Positions 1-7,756 of a stretch of 64,000 nt of DNA are shown one piece after another. The stretch is from contig JAFDYN010000013.1 in assembly GCA_018267385.1 (NCBI GenBank), positions 62,001 through 126,000 on the forward strand, read 5' to 3'. Below the pieces are notes generated by a model. It was not told the DNA's origin, did not search any database, and saw only the letters and a program-made list of their open reading frames with translations. The first letter of the stretch is position 1. Every line of letters starts with the position of its first letter. The position numbers and the translations under genes were made by a program. The DNA comes from Bacteroidota bacterium. GTDB taxonomy: Bacteria > Bacteroidota > Bacteroidia > Chitinophagales > LD1.

Positions 1-243
1 GGGAGAGGAGTGCTTTAAAAGTATCTTCCACTTAGTAGCCTCTAGGAGCCAGTTGACCGGCATGAGTATGACGGACAAGGCGAGCAGGGCAATATTCCCG
101 CCGCTAAAACGCTCTATGAAAAGATCCAGCGAGCCGACAAAACTCTGTACTGATGCCAGCCGCCGGTAGATGACGAAGGACATGAAAATGAAAATGCCTA
201 CTTTTAATGCGAGCAGCAGGCGGCGGTATACGGGTGTATCCAT
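1..243 (-). CDS. Flippase-like / LPG synthase TM-domain membrane protein (3' end outside window)
   Basis: Only the first 81 codons are in the window; the reading frame runs off the left edge. The visible protein begins MDTPVYRRLLLALKVG and has a hydrophobic segment (about residues 10-24), a short polar stretch, and a second hydrophobic segment (about 50-68) that ends in NWLLEATKWKIL. That last motif is typical of the lysylphosphatidylglycerol-synthase-TM / flippase-like integral membrane family found in many Bacteroidota. The family has 7-8 membrane helices, and its substrate cannot be told from this fragment. It is divergent from ruvC, with about 40 bp between the two ATGs. The family call is inference from a short N-terminus. 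Confidence 0.6.
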   Translation of the reverse strand, partial: MDTPVYRRLLLALKVGIFIFMSFVIYRRLASVQSFVGSLDLFIERFSGGNIALLALSVILMPVNWLLEATKWKILLKHSSP

Positions 244-284
244 CTATCGCTAGTAAAGGTGCTAAAACAAATTGAAAATCAGTC

Positions 285-857
285 ATGGCTGCGGATAAAA
301 CACCGGCTACACCACGGACCATCATAGGTATAGACCCCGGCACGATAGTGATGGGCTACGGCGTGATCACCGTGACCGGACAGCAGCTGAAACTGGTGAG
401 CATGGGTGTGATCCAGCTCTCCAAATATGAAGACCACCTGGATCGTCTGCGTGTGATCTCAGAGAAAGTAAAAGGCCTTATAGAGCAATACAAACCGGAG
501 ACCTGCGCTATAGAGGCGCCCTTCTTTGGCAAGAACGTACAGTCCATGCTCAAGCTAGGCCGCGCACAGGGTGTCTCTATCGCCACAGCGCTCGTACATG
601 GCGTCACCGTCACAGAGTATTCTCCCAAGAAGATCAAACAATCCATCACCGGCAATGGCAATGCGACCAAAGAACAAGTAGCCGCCATGCTACAGCAGCT
701 ATGCAAATTTGATCTGCAACCAAAATTTCTCGATGCTACGGATGGTCTGGCGGCGGCAGTCTGCCATCATTTTCAGAGCAGCTCGGTGATCACCGGGGGC
801 AAAAAGTTTAGCGGCTGGGCTGACTTTGTGAAAAACAATGAGAAGCGTGTCAAGTGA
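285..857 (+). CDS. ruvC: Crossover junction endodeoxyribonuclease RuvC
   Basis: RuvC is the Holliday-junction resolvase that cuts four-way DNA junctions in the RuvAB complex during recombinational repair. The 190-residue length fits the family. The RNase-H-like acidic residues are all visible: D17 in IGIDPGT, E77 in AIEAPFF, and D150/D153 in DATDGLAAAVCHH, with the same spacing as D7, E66, D138 and D141 of the E. coli enzyme. The start is an ATG right after the divergent intergenic gap. The stop lies one base before the convergent GH3 gene stop. No ruvA or ruvB is in this window. Confidence 0.95.
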   Translation: MAADKTPATPRTIIGIDPGTIVMGYGVITVTGQQLKLVSMGVIQLSKYEDHLDRLRVISEKVKGLIEQYKPETCAIEAPFFGKNVQSMLKLGRAQGVSIATALVHGVTVTEYSPKKIKQSITGNGNATKEQVAAMLQQLCKFDLQPKFLDATDGLAAAVCHHFQSSSVITGGKKFSGWADFVKNNEKRVK

Positions 858-858
858 T

Positions 859-3765
859 CTACCTCTTCAGCGCCTTATACACGATCTTCTGCAGATCGGT
901 CCTTATCCCCATCTTTACCAGCTTAGGATTCTCCGCATCTGGATAGACACGGTTTGACAGGAAGATAAAGGTCAGGTTATTGTCCGGGTCGCTCCAGACG
1001 CAGGTACCTGTGAAGCCCGTATGACCAAAGACACTGAGTGGTACCTTGCTGTAGGTAGGGCTTGGCTTCGCAGGATCCGGCTCCGGCTTGTCAAAGCCCA
1101 GACCGCGGCGCGATTTAGTAGTAGCCCGCTGAGTGAATAGATCAATGGTAGCAGCATTCAGGATGCGCTTACCATTGTACTCGCCTTTGTTTAGCAGCAT
1201 CTGCATCAGCGCCGCGAGATCAAAGGCATTGCTGAATACTCCGGCATGGCCGGCCACGCCGCCATACATCGCACTGCCGGGATCATGTACAAATCCCCGC
1301 ACCGTTTGCTTGCGGAATGTCTTGTCATTCTCCGTAGGGATGATGCGAGCGAGGTCGTAGCGCTCTGTAGGCTTGTAGCCAATGCGGGTCAGGCCCATAG
1401 GCCAGTAGATGTTTTCATAGACGAAGCTATCCAGTGGTCGTCCCGATACTTGCTCCACCACCTTCTGCATGACATAAAAATCCAGGTCACTATATACGTA
1501 TCCGGCGTTGGGCTTCACCTCTGAGTGAGACATGATGTGCCACATCGTATCCGCATAGTCGCGACGGATAAACATGCCATCTGCCACCTTATAGCAGAAT
1601 GTATCATTGCAATAATTGCGATAGTGCAGGTCATACTGCTCCGGTGCCGTGGTATACTTATAAAACTCTACAAACGGCTTGAGGCCGGCCTGGTGAGTCA
1701 ATACATCCGTCAGCTTCAGTCCGCGTATGGTGGCACTGTCATCCAGGTGCAGGTAGTCGCCTACTGTTTTATTCAGGTCTATTTTCTTTTCGTCATAGAG
1801 CTTCATCACGGCGAGTGTGGTGGCGGCTATCTTAGATATGGAGGCGAGATCATAGAGATCTGTGGTCTGCACTTTGTCCTTTGAGTTTTCATAGATCTGG
1901 CTGCCATATGCCTTATTCCAGATCACCTTGTTGTCCTTGGCTACGAGCACCTGGCAGCCGGGATAGGCATGTGCTATCATACCATTTAGTATCACCTCAT
2001 CCATCTCGCGCAGGTCCTCTGTCTTCATATGCACGTCTTCGGGCTCAGCCAGCTCCAGGCGGATATGATGATCAGTAGTGATACCCATTCCTGCTTTAAA
2101 TTTATCAGAGGCCGACACCGGTAGCTTGCCCAGTGCAGGCATCGCACCAAACAGCACATTGGCTGCAGCGGGCTGTGTCACCTCATTGTCCTCATAGGCT
2201 ACTATGATGTTCTTTTGTGATTCAAAAAACTTTAAGCTGTAAGGCGAGCCAAAGATCACGAGTACCACCTCTGTGCGTCTGGAGAGGCTATCTATGAAGT
2301 CGAGCGTATTTTGATTGATCCCAAAATTGGTGGACGGCATACGGCTCATGCCGTGCAGGTCCACGATCACGCGGTCATATTTGGAGAGTGTATCCAGTAG
2401 TGGGATGAGTGTATCGTTACTCTCACGCGGAGAATTGAAAAGCGGGATCTCTGCAAACTCAAAAGCGGCCTTTTGGAAGTCCGAAAAGCCCCTGTGATCT
2501 ATAGATATGGAGGCGGTCCTACGCGCAATGAGATTCTGCAGGGGTATCTGCCGGCCATCGTCAGCAGCTATCGTGATCGCCTTTTCAAACAGTGCGCGGC
2601 GAAGCGCAATGGCCGTATCGGTATTGATATCGTAGTAGAAGTTTTCTGTGCTGAGGGGATGCCATTCACGCAGGCCTAGTTTGTACTTGTAGGCCAGGAT
2701 CTTTTTGACGTGGGCTTCCAGTATACTGTCGGCCAGCGTCGTATCCCTGTATGCTGCCAGTATTTTCTCTTGTCCCTTTTCAGGATTTTCAGAATACTCC
2801 AGCACATCAGTTCCCGCCATAAAAACAATGCTGTCTATCGTACCCTCGGCATACTGGCTGGTCACAGCCTTCATGTTCAGTGCATCAGAGAATACGATCC
2901 CATCGAAGTGCATCTGCTCCTTGAGCAGCCCTGTCACTACTCTCTTTGACAGAGAGGTGGTCACACTGTCCAGCACAGGTACATTGAGGTGCGCTACCAT
3001 CACACCACCTATGCCATTGCTCAGCATGACCCGGAATGGGAATAACTCAAATGCCTCCAGTTTATCGAGCGGCTTGAGTACGACAGGCAGTGTTTTATGC
3101 GAATCTTTGTCCGTATCACCATGTCCGGGGAAGTGCTTGGCGCAGGCCAGCACATTAGACGACTGCAAGCCATCTGCATACTCCACGGCCTTTACAGCTA
3201 CCTTATACCTGTCTTCGCCAAAGGAGCGGTCATTGATCACTGGGTTTTGCGGATTGCTATTGATATCTACTACCGGGGCAAAATCTACCTGCACACCCAT
3301 GCGGCGGCACTCGCGGCCTATTTCCTCACCCATCTGGCGGATCAGGGTGTTATCACTTACCGCGCCAAGCGTCAGATTGTGCGGAAAGGATGGTGTAGAA
3401 TCCAGCCTCATACCCAGACCCCACTCTGCGTCGAGAGCTATCATGAGCGGCACCCTGGAGAGCGATTGCAGTTTATTGGTCCAGTCTAGCTGCGTAGTAG
3501 GATGCCCGCGAAAGAAGATGACACCTCCTGCGCGACCTGCGCGCACCAGAGACTCTACTCTGGCCATCTCTGGCAGGGAGTCTGTGTGTGCGGACAGCAT
3601 ATAGCACTGCGCTATCCGCTCCTCTACTGTCAGTGAGTCATATATTTTATTGACCCAGGCTACACAGGCGGGGTCATGCTGCCAGTCATAAAATGGGGTC
3701 ACTGGCTGCGAGCGGACAGCTGCAAAAGAGACAATAGCCAAACAAAGAAAAATGAGCCTTTTCAT
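859..3765 (-). CDS. Secreted glycoside hydrolase family 3 / beta-lactamase-type serine hydrolase fusion
   Basis: This 968-residue protein joins two enzyme domains. An N-terminal signal peptide (MKRLIFLCLAIVSFAAVRSQ) decides the start; an in-frame ATG ten codons upstream would bury it. Residues about 30-370 are a GH3 NagZ-like beta-N-acetylglucosaminidase barrel with the loop KHFPGHGDTDKDSH and the nucleophile Asp294 in FSDALNMKAV. A GH3 C-terminal domain follows to about residue 590. Residues about 600-968 are a class-C beta-lactamase/esterase-like domain with Ser642-x-x-Lys645 (SISK), a YSD in place of the usual YxN, and a late HTG triad. Such fusions are known in Bacteroidota and probably act on peptidoglycan fragments in the periplasm. 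The substrate is inferred. Confidence 0.9.
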   Translation of the reverse strand: MKRLIFLCLAIVSFAAVRSQPVTPFYDWQHDPACVAWVNKIYDSLTVEERIAQCYMLSAHTDSLPEMARVESLVRAGRAGGVIFFRGHPTTQLDWTNKLQSLSRVPLMIALDAEWGLGMRLDSTPSFPHNLTLGAVSDNTLIRQMGEEIGRECRRMGVQVDFAPVVDINSNPQNPVINDRSFGEDRYKVAVKAVEYADGLQSSNVLACAKHFPGHGDTDKDSHKTLPVVLKPLDKLEAFELFPFRVMLSNGIGGVMVAHLNVPVLDSVTTSLSKRVVTGLLKEQMHFDGIVFSDALNMKAVTSQYAEGTIDSIVFMAGTDVLEYSENPEKGQEKILAAYRDTTLADSILEAHVKKILAYKYKLGLREWHPLSTENFYYDINTDTAIALRRALFEKAITIAADDGRQIPLQNLIARRTASISIDHRGFSDFQKAAFEFAEIPLFNSPRESNDTLIPLLDTLSKYDRVIVDLHGMSRMPSTNFGINQNTLDFIDSLSRRTEVVLVIFGSPYSLKFFESQKNIIVAYEDNEVTQPAAANVLFGAMPALGKLPVSASDKFKAGMGITTDHHIRLELAEPEDVHMKTEDLREMDEVILNGMIAHAYPGCQVLVAKDNKVIWNKAYGSQIYENSKDKVQTTDLYDLASISKIAATTLAVMKLYDEKKIDLNKTVGDYLHLDDSATIRGLKLTDVLTHQAGLKPFVEFYKYTTAPEQYDLHYRNYCNDTFCYKVADGMFIRRDYADTMWHIMSHSEVKPNAGYVYSDLDFYVMQKVVEQVSGRPLDSFVYENIYWPMGLTRIGYKPTERYDLARIIPTENDKTFRKQTVRGFVHDPGSAMYGGVAGHAGVFSNAFDLAALMQMLLNKGEYNGKRILNAATIDLFTQRATTKSRRGLGFDKPEPDPAKPSPTYSKVPLSVFGHTGFTGTCVWSDPDNNLTFIFLSNRVYPDAENPKLVKMGIRTDLQKIVYKALKR

Positions 3766-3868
3766 CTGATAGCTAAACAACGAAATACCCGGCAAGCCTA
3801 GTACTTGCTTTAGGATACTTTATCGACAGCAGGGGTGTAATTGGACACTAAGTGATGCAGCCTCCGGA

Positions 3869-4858
3869 TCATTGTTGATTAGCTGTGACCTTCACCGTAT
3901 ACGTACCGGTATTGGCTGCATTGTAGACAGACTCAAAAATGGACAAGTATAATATACCGGTATTCATTGCTTTGCCTACAAATGTATCACCGGCCTTGAC
4001 CACCTGCCCGCTCTCTCCGATCTTGAAAACCAGGCAACCATAGGACGGCTCATTAGATTTGGGGCCGGGGGTACCATTCACACCGCCATCGGGCGTATAG
4101 GCATTGTTTGAGAGGCTGGCGATATTGACCACACCAGAGGCCAGTATCTGCACAGATTGATCTTTGCGTATGAGGATACCGGTATTCAGCCAGCCACCAT
4201 TAGAGTTGCCTACTATATTCTGATTTGCATTGAGCTTGTAGGTGCCGGACCCGGGGTTATTTACATCCTTGAAGCTAACGGTGATAGATACGATCTTTGC
4301 CCTGTTTACACTGATGCTCCCATAGTCTGTCTCCAGCCCTATAGACTCAAAGTCATAGTGGCCCTCTATGACAGAGGCCCCTGTGGTTTGCAGCAGGTCT
4401 TTGGTGTGAAAGTTTTTAGGCAGGTTGTACCGCGACAGCAGCACATCATACAGCAGGTCTACAGAGAAATCGCTGTTTTCGCGCTTCTTGTACGTAGCAG
4501 ATGACAGGTATTCTTTCACCACTGGCACGATGCCCACTTCCATTTTGAGCAGCCGGTCAAAGGCAGAGGAGGCTTCATTGAGCGCTCCGTTCTGTACTTT
4601 GTCCAGCAGGTCTCGCACCTGATTTTTGTCTACACCGGTAGTATTGATGCCCAGGGTGATAGCAGACACATCCCTGATCGGCATGGCCAGGTCTCCATAG
4701 GCTGTCTTGAATGATATAGAGCTGATCTCGGTCATACCTGTGATCACATCTCCATTGCGCATTTTGACTGTGAAAAAGGTACGCTCATTCTGAGCCATAG
4801 CAGAGAGGCCACTGAGGGCTACCGCAAAAGTCAGAAACCATTTTATGGCTTTATTCAT
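3869..4858 (-). CDS. Secreted protein with C-terminal LecA (PA-IL)-like carbohydrate-binding domain
   Basis: The 329-residue product starts at MNKAIKWFLTFAVALSG, a clear signal peptide with probable cleavage after SAMAQ; the longer in-frame start would spoil it. Residues about 24-70 form a small beta-rich unit (TVKMRNGDVITGMTEISSIS) like the OmpA/Sm-type beta motifs of surface proteins. The middle is unassigned. The C-terminal 110 residues contain WLNTGILIRKDQSVQILASG, PDGG, YGCLVFKIGE, and GILYLSIFES followed by TGTYTVKVT. This matches the order of strands in PA-IL/LecA-like galactophilic lectin domains. Sugar binding is therefore likely but unproven. The gene stands alone between prfA and the GH3 fusion, on the same strand. 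Confidence 0.6.
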   Translation of the reverse strand: MNKAIKWFLTFAVALSGLSAMAQNERTFFTVKMRNGDVITGMTEISSISFKTAYGDLAMPIRDVSAITLGINTTGVDKNQVRDLLDKVQNGALNEASSAFDRLLKMEVGIVPVVKEYLSSATYKKRENSDFSVDLLYDVLLSRYNLPKNFHTKDLLQTTGASVIEGHYDFESIGLETDYGSISVNRAKIVSITVSFKDVNNPGSGTYKLNANQNIVGNSNGGWLNTGILIRKDQSVQILASGVVNIASLSNNAYTPDGGVNGTPGPKSNEPSYGCLVFKIGESGQVVKAGDTFVGKAMNTGILYLSIFESVYNAANTGTYTVKVTANQQ

Positions 4859-4920
4859 GCAGAGGTATTGTGTCTGATAAAGATGCAAATAATATGGTAG
4901 TATTTGATCCTGCCCGCCAC

Positions 4921-5994
4921 TTAGATCAGGTTGTTTTCTTTGAGTTTCTCTGTCTGCTCAGCTACTGCCAGCGCCTCTATCATCCCTCCTATGTCTCCAT
5001 TCATAAAGGAGTCGAGGTTGTATACCGAGAGGTTGATACGGTGGTCTGTGATGCGGCCCTGAGGATAGTTATAGGTACGTATCTTGGCAGAGCGGTCACC
5101 GGTGCTCACCAGCGTTTTGCGGCGTGCGGCTATGGCATCTTCGTGTTTGCGTACAGCGGCTTCATAGATACGCGTTTTGAGCATCTTCATAGCCATATCC
5201 CGGTTCTTGTGCTGGGAGCGTTCTGCCTGGCACTCTACTACTGTATTGGTCGGTATGTGGACGAGGCGCACTGCAGATTCAGTCCTGTTTACGTGCTGGC
5301 CACCAGCGCCTGACGCGCGAAAAACGTCCATACGGATATCTGCCGGATTGATATAGATCTCTACCTCGTCAGCCTCCGGCAATACCGCCACCGAGGCGGC
5401 AGACGTGTGTACGCGGCCCTTTGCCTCTGTCTCCGGTATCCGCTGTACGCGGTGCACACCAGATTCAAACTTGAGCGTACCATACACATTTTCGCCCTCT
5501 ATCTCCAGCACCACTTCTTTGAAGCCGCCTACAGGATTCTCATTGGCATTGGCTACGGTCACATTCCAGCCCAGTGTCTCGCAGTAGCGCGTATACATAC
5601 GCATGAGGTCCCCGGCAAAGATGCTCGCCTCATCACCACCTGCGCCGGCGCGTATCTCGAGCAGCACATTCCGGTCGTCCTCCGGATCTTTGGGCACCAG
5701 CAGTGATTTCAGTTGTGTCTCATACTTTTCTTTCTCTTCCTCCTGCTGCACGAGATCGGCCTTGGCCATATCTCTGAAATCCTCGTCTTTCTCCGTATCG
5801 AGTATCTGCTTGTTGTTGGCGATATTTGCCAGTACCAGCTTGTAGCGATCGTACACAGCTACCAGGTTTTCCAGCTCTTTATATTCTTTATTGAGTGCAG
5901 TGAAGCGCTTCATATCCGACATGGTAGCCGGGTCTGACAGGGCTTTGCCTATCTCTATATACTTGCCTCTTAGATTTTCTATCTGATCAAACAT
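4921..5994 (-). CDS. prfA: Peptide chain release factor 1
   Basis: RF1 recognises UAA/UAG stop codons in the ribosomal A site and triggers peptidyl-tRNA hydrolysis. The 357-residue length is normal. The catalytic GGQ loop is at residues 231-233 (GAGGQHVNRTESAVRL). The stop-codon-reading tripeptide is seen as PET in HRVQRIPETEAKGRVHTS; this fits the PxT form of RF1 but is not the common PAT. RF2 would have SPF there. The N-terminal coiled-coil domain I (about 1-100) is intact. A possible -7 element TATTTTCG on the minus strand lies about 50 bp upstream of the ATG, without a clear -33 box. Confidence 0.96.
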   Translation of the reverse strand: MFDQIENLRGKYIEIGKALSDPATMSDMKRFTALNKEYKELENLVAVYDRYKLVLANIANNKQILDTEKDEDFRDMAKADLVQQEEEKEKYETQLKSLLVPKDPEDDRNVLLEIRAGAGGDEASIFAGDLMRMYTRYCETLGWNVTVANANENPVGGFKEVVLEIEGENVYGTLKFESGVHRVQRIPETEAKGRVHTSAASVAVLPEADEVEIYINPADIRMDVFRASGAGGQHVNRTESAVRLVHIPTNTVVECQAERSQHKNRDMAMKMLKTRIYEAAVRKHEDAIAARRKTLVSTGDRSAKIRTYNYPQGRITDHRINLSVYNLDSFMNGDIGGMIEALAVAEQTEKLKENNLI

Positions 5995-6096
5995 ACTCTA
6001 TACGTGGTGTGAGCGTCAGCGTGAATGCCCGCTCATATCGGGTGGCGAAAATAATGAAAAGAATGGGTGGAAACTACCGCACCGCGGTCTGATGCG

Positions 6097-6909
6097 CTAG
6101 TACATGTAAAATGCAACGCTATCTGTGTGCAATATGCCGAGTCGTTCTTTCTCTATCACAGCCTCCTTGACACCTGTCGAGTCCGGCAGGCTGATCTGCC
6201 TGGCATCAAAAGTGACAGGATTGTAAGATTTCAATTTCCCTTCTTCAAAGTAGACGATCTGCTCCTGAAATATCTGGAAGCGCTGCAGTCCTTTGATCGG
6301 GATCGTTTTGTAGTACGCACCAAAGTTGTCAAACACCAGTACGCCGACTGTGGGATCGTTCACATAGACCTGGCCGCTTTTTTCCATTATAAAATTTGGT
6401 GTGATCACTGTATGGATCAGCTGGTTGACCGGTTGGCTCTGTAGCTGTACCTTTCCGGTTTGGTCCACCTTCTTGAGTGTAAAGTTCAGATTGTCATAAA
6501 ACCAGAGGAATCCGTCTGAAGACATGCCGACTGCTGTCACATTCTGATAGCCCAGGTCAAAGAAATTGTAAGTGGTAAAATAGGCCAGAAAACGATCGAG
6601 CAGCACAGCCTGCATAAAGTCAGGATAATACACTACGATCTTCATCGGATTGGAAATATCTACTGCGCCTATCTTGCCATATTTCACCTCCTGGTAGATC
6701 TGAAACTTGTTTCCCATCCGGTCAAACTTGATGATCTGATTATCGCCGATAGCATAGAAGTTCCCGAAATTATCTACGCTGACAGAGTTTGCCTTGACCG
6801 GATAGGAGCCGATCTGCGTGTAGGTGGCCTGCGCCGACACGACTGCACCGGTCAGGATAAACAATACCGCTACAAGTGCTTTTGCGATCAGGGGATTGAT
6901 CTTATTCAT
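6097..6909 (-). CDS. Secreted conserved hypothetical protein, propeller-like
   Basis: I do not recognise a named family. The 270-residue product has a clear Sec signal peptide (MNKINPLIAKALVAVLFIL, probable cleavage after SAQA). The rest is a beta-rich chain with repeated short blocks such as SVSVDNFGNFYAIGDNQIIKFD, NVTAVGMSSDGFLWFYDN and GQVYVNDPTVGVLVFDNFG. These look like blades of an NHL/SMP-30-type propeller. Homologues of this type occur next to housekeeping genes in Bacteroidota. The ATG lies one base after the lpxH stop on the same strand, so the two are almost certainly cotranscribed. A periplasmic or envelope role is inferred from that context and the signal peptide. Confidence 0.7.
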   Translation of the reverse strand: MNKINPLIAKALVAVLFILTGAVVSAQATYTQIGSYPVKANSVSVDNFGNFYAIGDNQIIKFDRMGNKFQIYQEVKYGKIGAVDISNPMKIVVYYPDFMQAVLLDRFLAYFTTYNFFDLGYQNVTAVGMSSDGFLWFYDNLNFTLKKVDQTGKVQLQSQPVNQLIHTVITPNFIMEKSGQVYVNDPTVGVLVFDNFGAYYKTIPIKGLQRFQIFQEQIVYFEEGKLKSYNPVTFDARQISLPDSTGVKEAVIEKERLGILHTDSVAFYMY

Positions 6910-6910
6910 A

Positions 6911-7678
6911 TTACAAGGTTTGAGCGCCGGATGTAAACCTACCGGTCCTTAGGTCGCGGCCATCCCATACAGCATAGCTATTATAGTCCAGCCAGTCACC
7001 AAGATTGATATAACGGCTGCCATCTATATTTATGTCGAGCGGCAGGTGCCTGTGACCGAAGATAAAATAATCATAGTGCTTTCGCGAGAGTAGCCGCCGG
7101 CAGTACATGACGAGCCACTCCCGGTCCTCTCCCAGAAACGTCTCCAGCTTCTTCTCTCCGGTACTATACCGGCTGCGATATGACAAATAAGATGCCAGCC
7201 GGATGCCGAGATCCGGATGTATCCAGCGGAAGAGCCACTGGCAGACCGGATTGGTAAAAACTCTTTTGATGAATTTGTACCCGTGGTCCTTAGGCCCAAG
7301 CCCATCACCATGCCCTATGAAAAACTCTTTGCCGTCTATCTGCCGCTCAGTCGGGGCGGTGTAGATCCTGGCGCCGAGTTCTTTCTCAAAGTAGCCATCA
7401 AACCACAGGTCGTGATTGCCGGTAAAGATGTGCAGTTTGACACCCCGGTCTGAGAGTTCTGCCAGCTTGCCCAGCAGGCGTACGTAGCCTTTGGGCACCA
7501 CGGTCTTGTAGTCGTGCCAGAAGTCAAATGTGTCGCCCACCAGGTATATCTCTGCCGCGTCTCTGCCGGCTATCTCCAGCCACTCTACGAACAGGCGCTC
7601 ACGGCGCAGGCTCGTGTCATAGTCCGGCGTGCCGAGATGCAGGTCGGAGGCAAAGTAGATCTTGGTACCGGGGGTCAT
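6911..7678 (-). CDS. lpxH: UDP-2,3-diacylglucosamine diphosphatase (LpxH type)
   Basis: LpxH cleaves UDP-2,3-diacylglucosamine to lipid X and UMP, the fourth step of lipid A synthesis, on the inner face of the inner membrane. The calcineurin-like metal ligands are all present: D12 and H14 (ASDLHLG), D49 (GDTFDFW), N88-H89-D90 (GNHD), H123 (GHGDG), and H209/H211 (FGHRHLP). The 255-residue length and the block VVPKGYVRLLGKLAEL fit the Bacteroidota LpxH group. The next gene starts one base after the stop, so this is the first gene of a two-gene unit. A second, more distant phosphoesterase of the same fold is at 49370-50161. Confidence 0.88.
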   Translation of the reverse strand: MTPGTKIYFASDLHLGTPDYDTSLRRERLFVEWLEIAGRDAAEIYLVGDTFDFWHDYKTVVPKGYVRLLGKLAELSDRGVKLHIFTGNHDLWFDGYFEKELGARIYTAPTERQIDGKEFFIGHGDGLGPKDHGYKFIKRVFTNPVCQWLFRWIHPDLGIRLASYLSYRSRYSTGEKKLETFLGEDREWLVMYCRRLLSRKHYDYFIFGHRHLPLDINIDGSRYINLGDWLDYNSYAVWDGRDLRTGRFTSGAQTL

Positions 7679-7720
7679 ATGCCGCTAATGTATGCAGAAT
7701 CATGAAGTCCTGCGAATAAA

Positions 7721-7743
7721 AAAGGGCGCCAATGGCGCCCTTT
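7721..7743 (-). terminator. Intrinsic terminator of the RND efflux operon
   Basis: A perfect 10-bp stem (AAAGGGCGCC with GGCGCCCTTT) and a 3-nt loop lie just downstream of the RND permease stop at 7757. On the minus strand the stem is followed by a T-rich run (CCCTTTTTTATTC), as an intrinsic terminator should be. It separates the efflux operon from the lpxH unit. Confidence 0.88.
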
Positions 7744-7756
7744 CAAAATTTTCTAT

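Noticed and set aside
2705..3604. 299-codon open frame on the plus strand opposite the GH3 domain
   Set aside because: It mirrors the codon structure of the GH3 gene, has no family resemblance and no promoter; the minus-strand gene has clear catalytic motifs over the same bases.
5400..5470. PET instead of PAT in the stop-codon-reading motif of release factor 1
   Set aside because: Still fits the general PxT form of RF1 with the GGQ loop intact, so it is probably ordinary variation.
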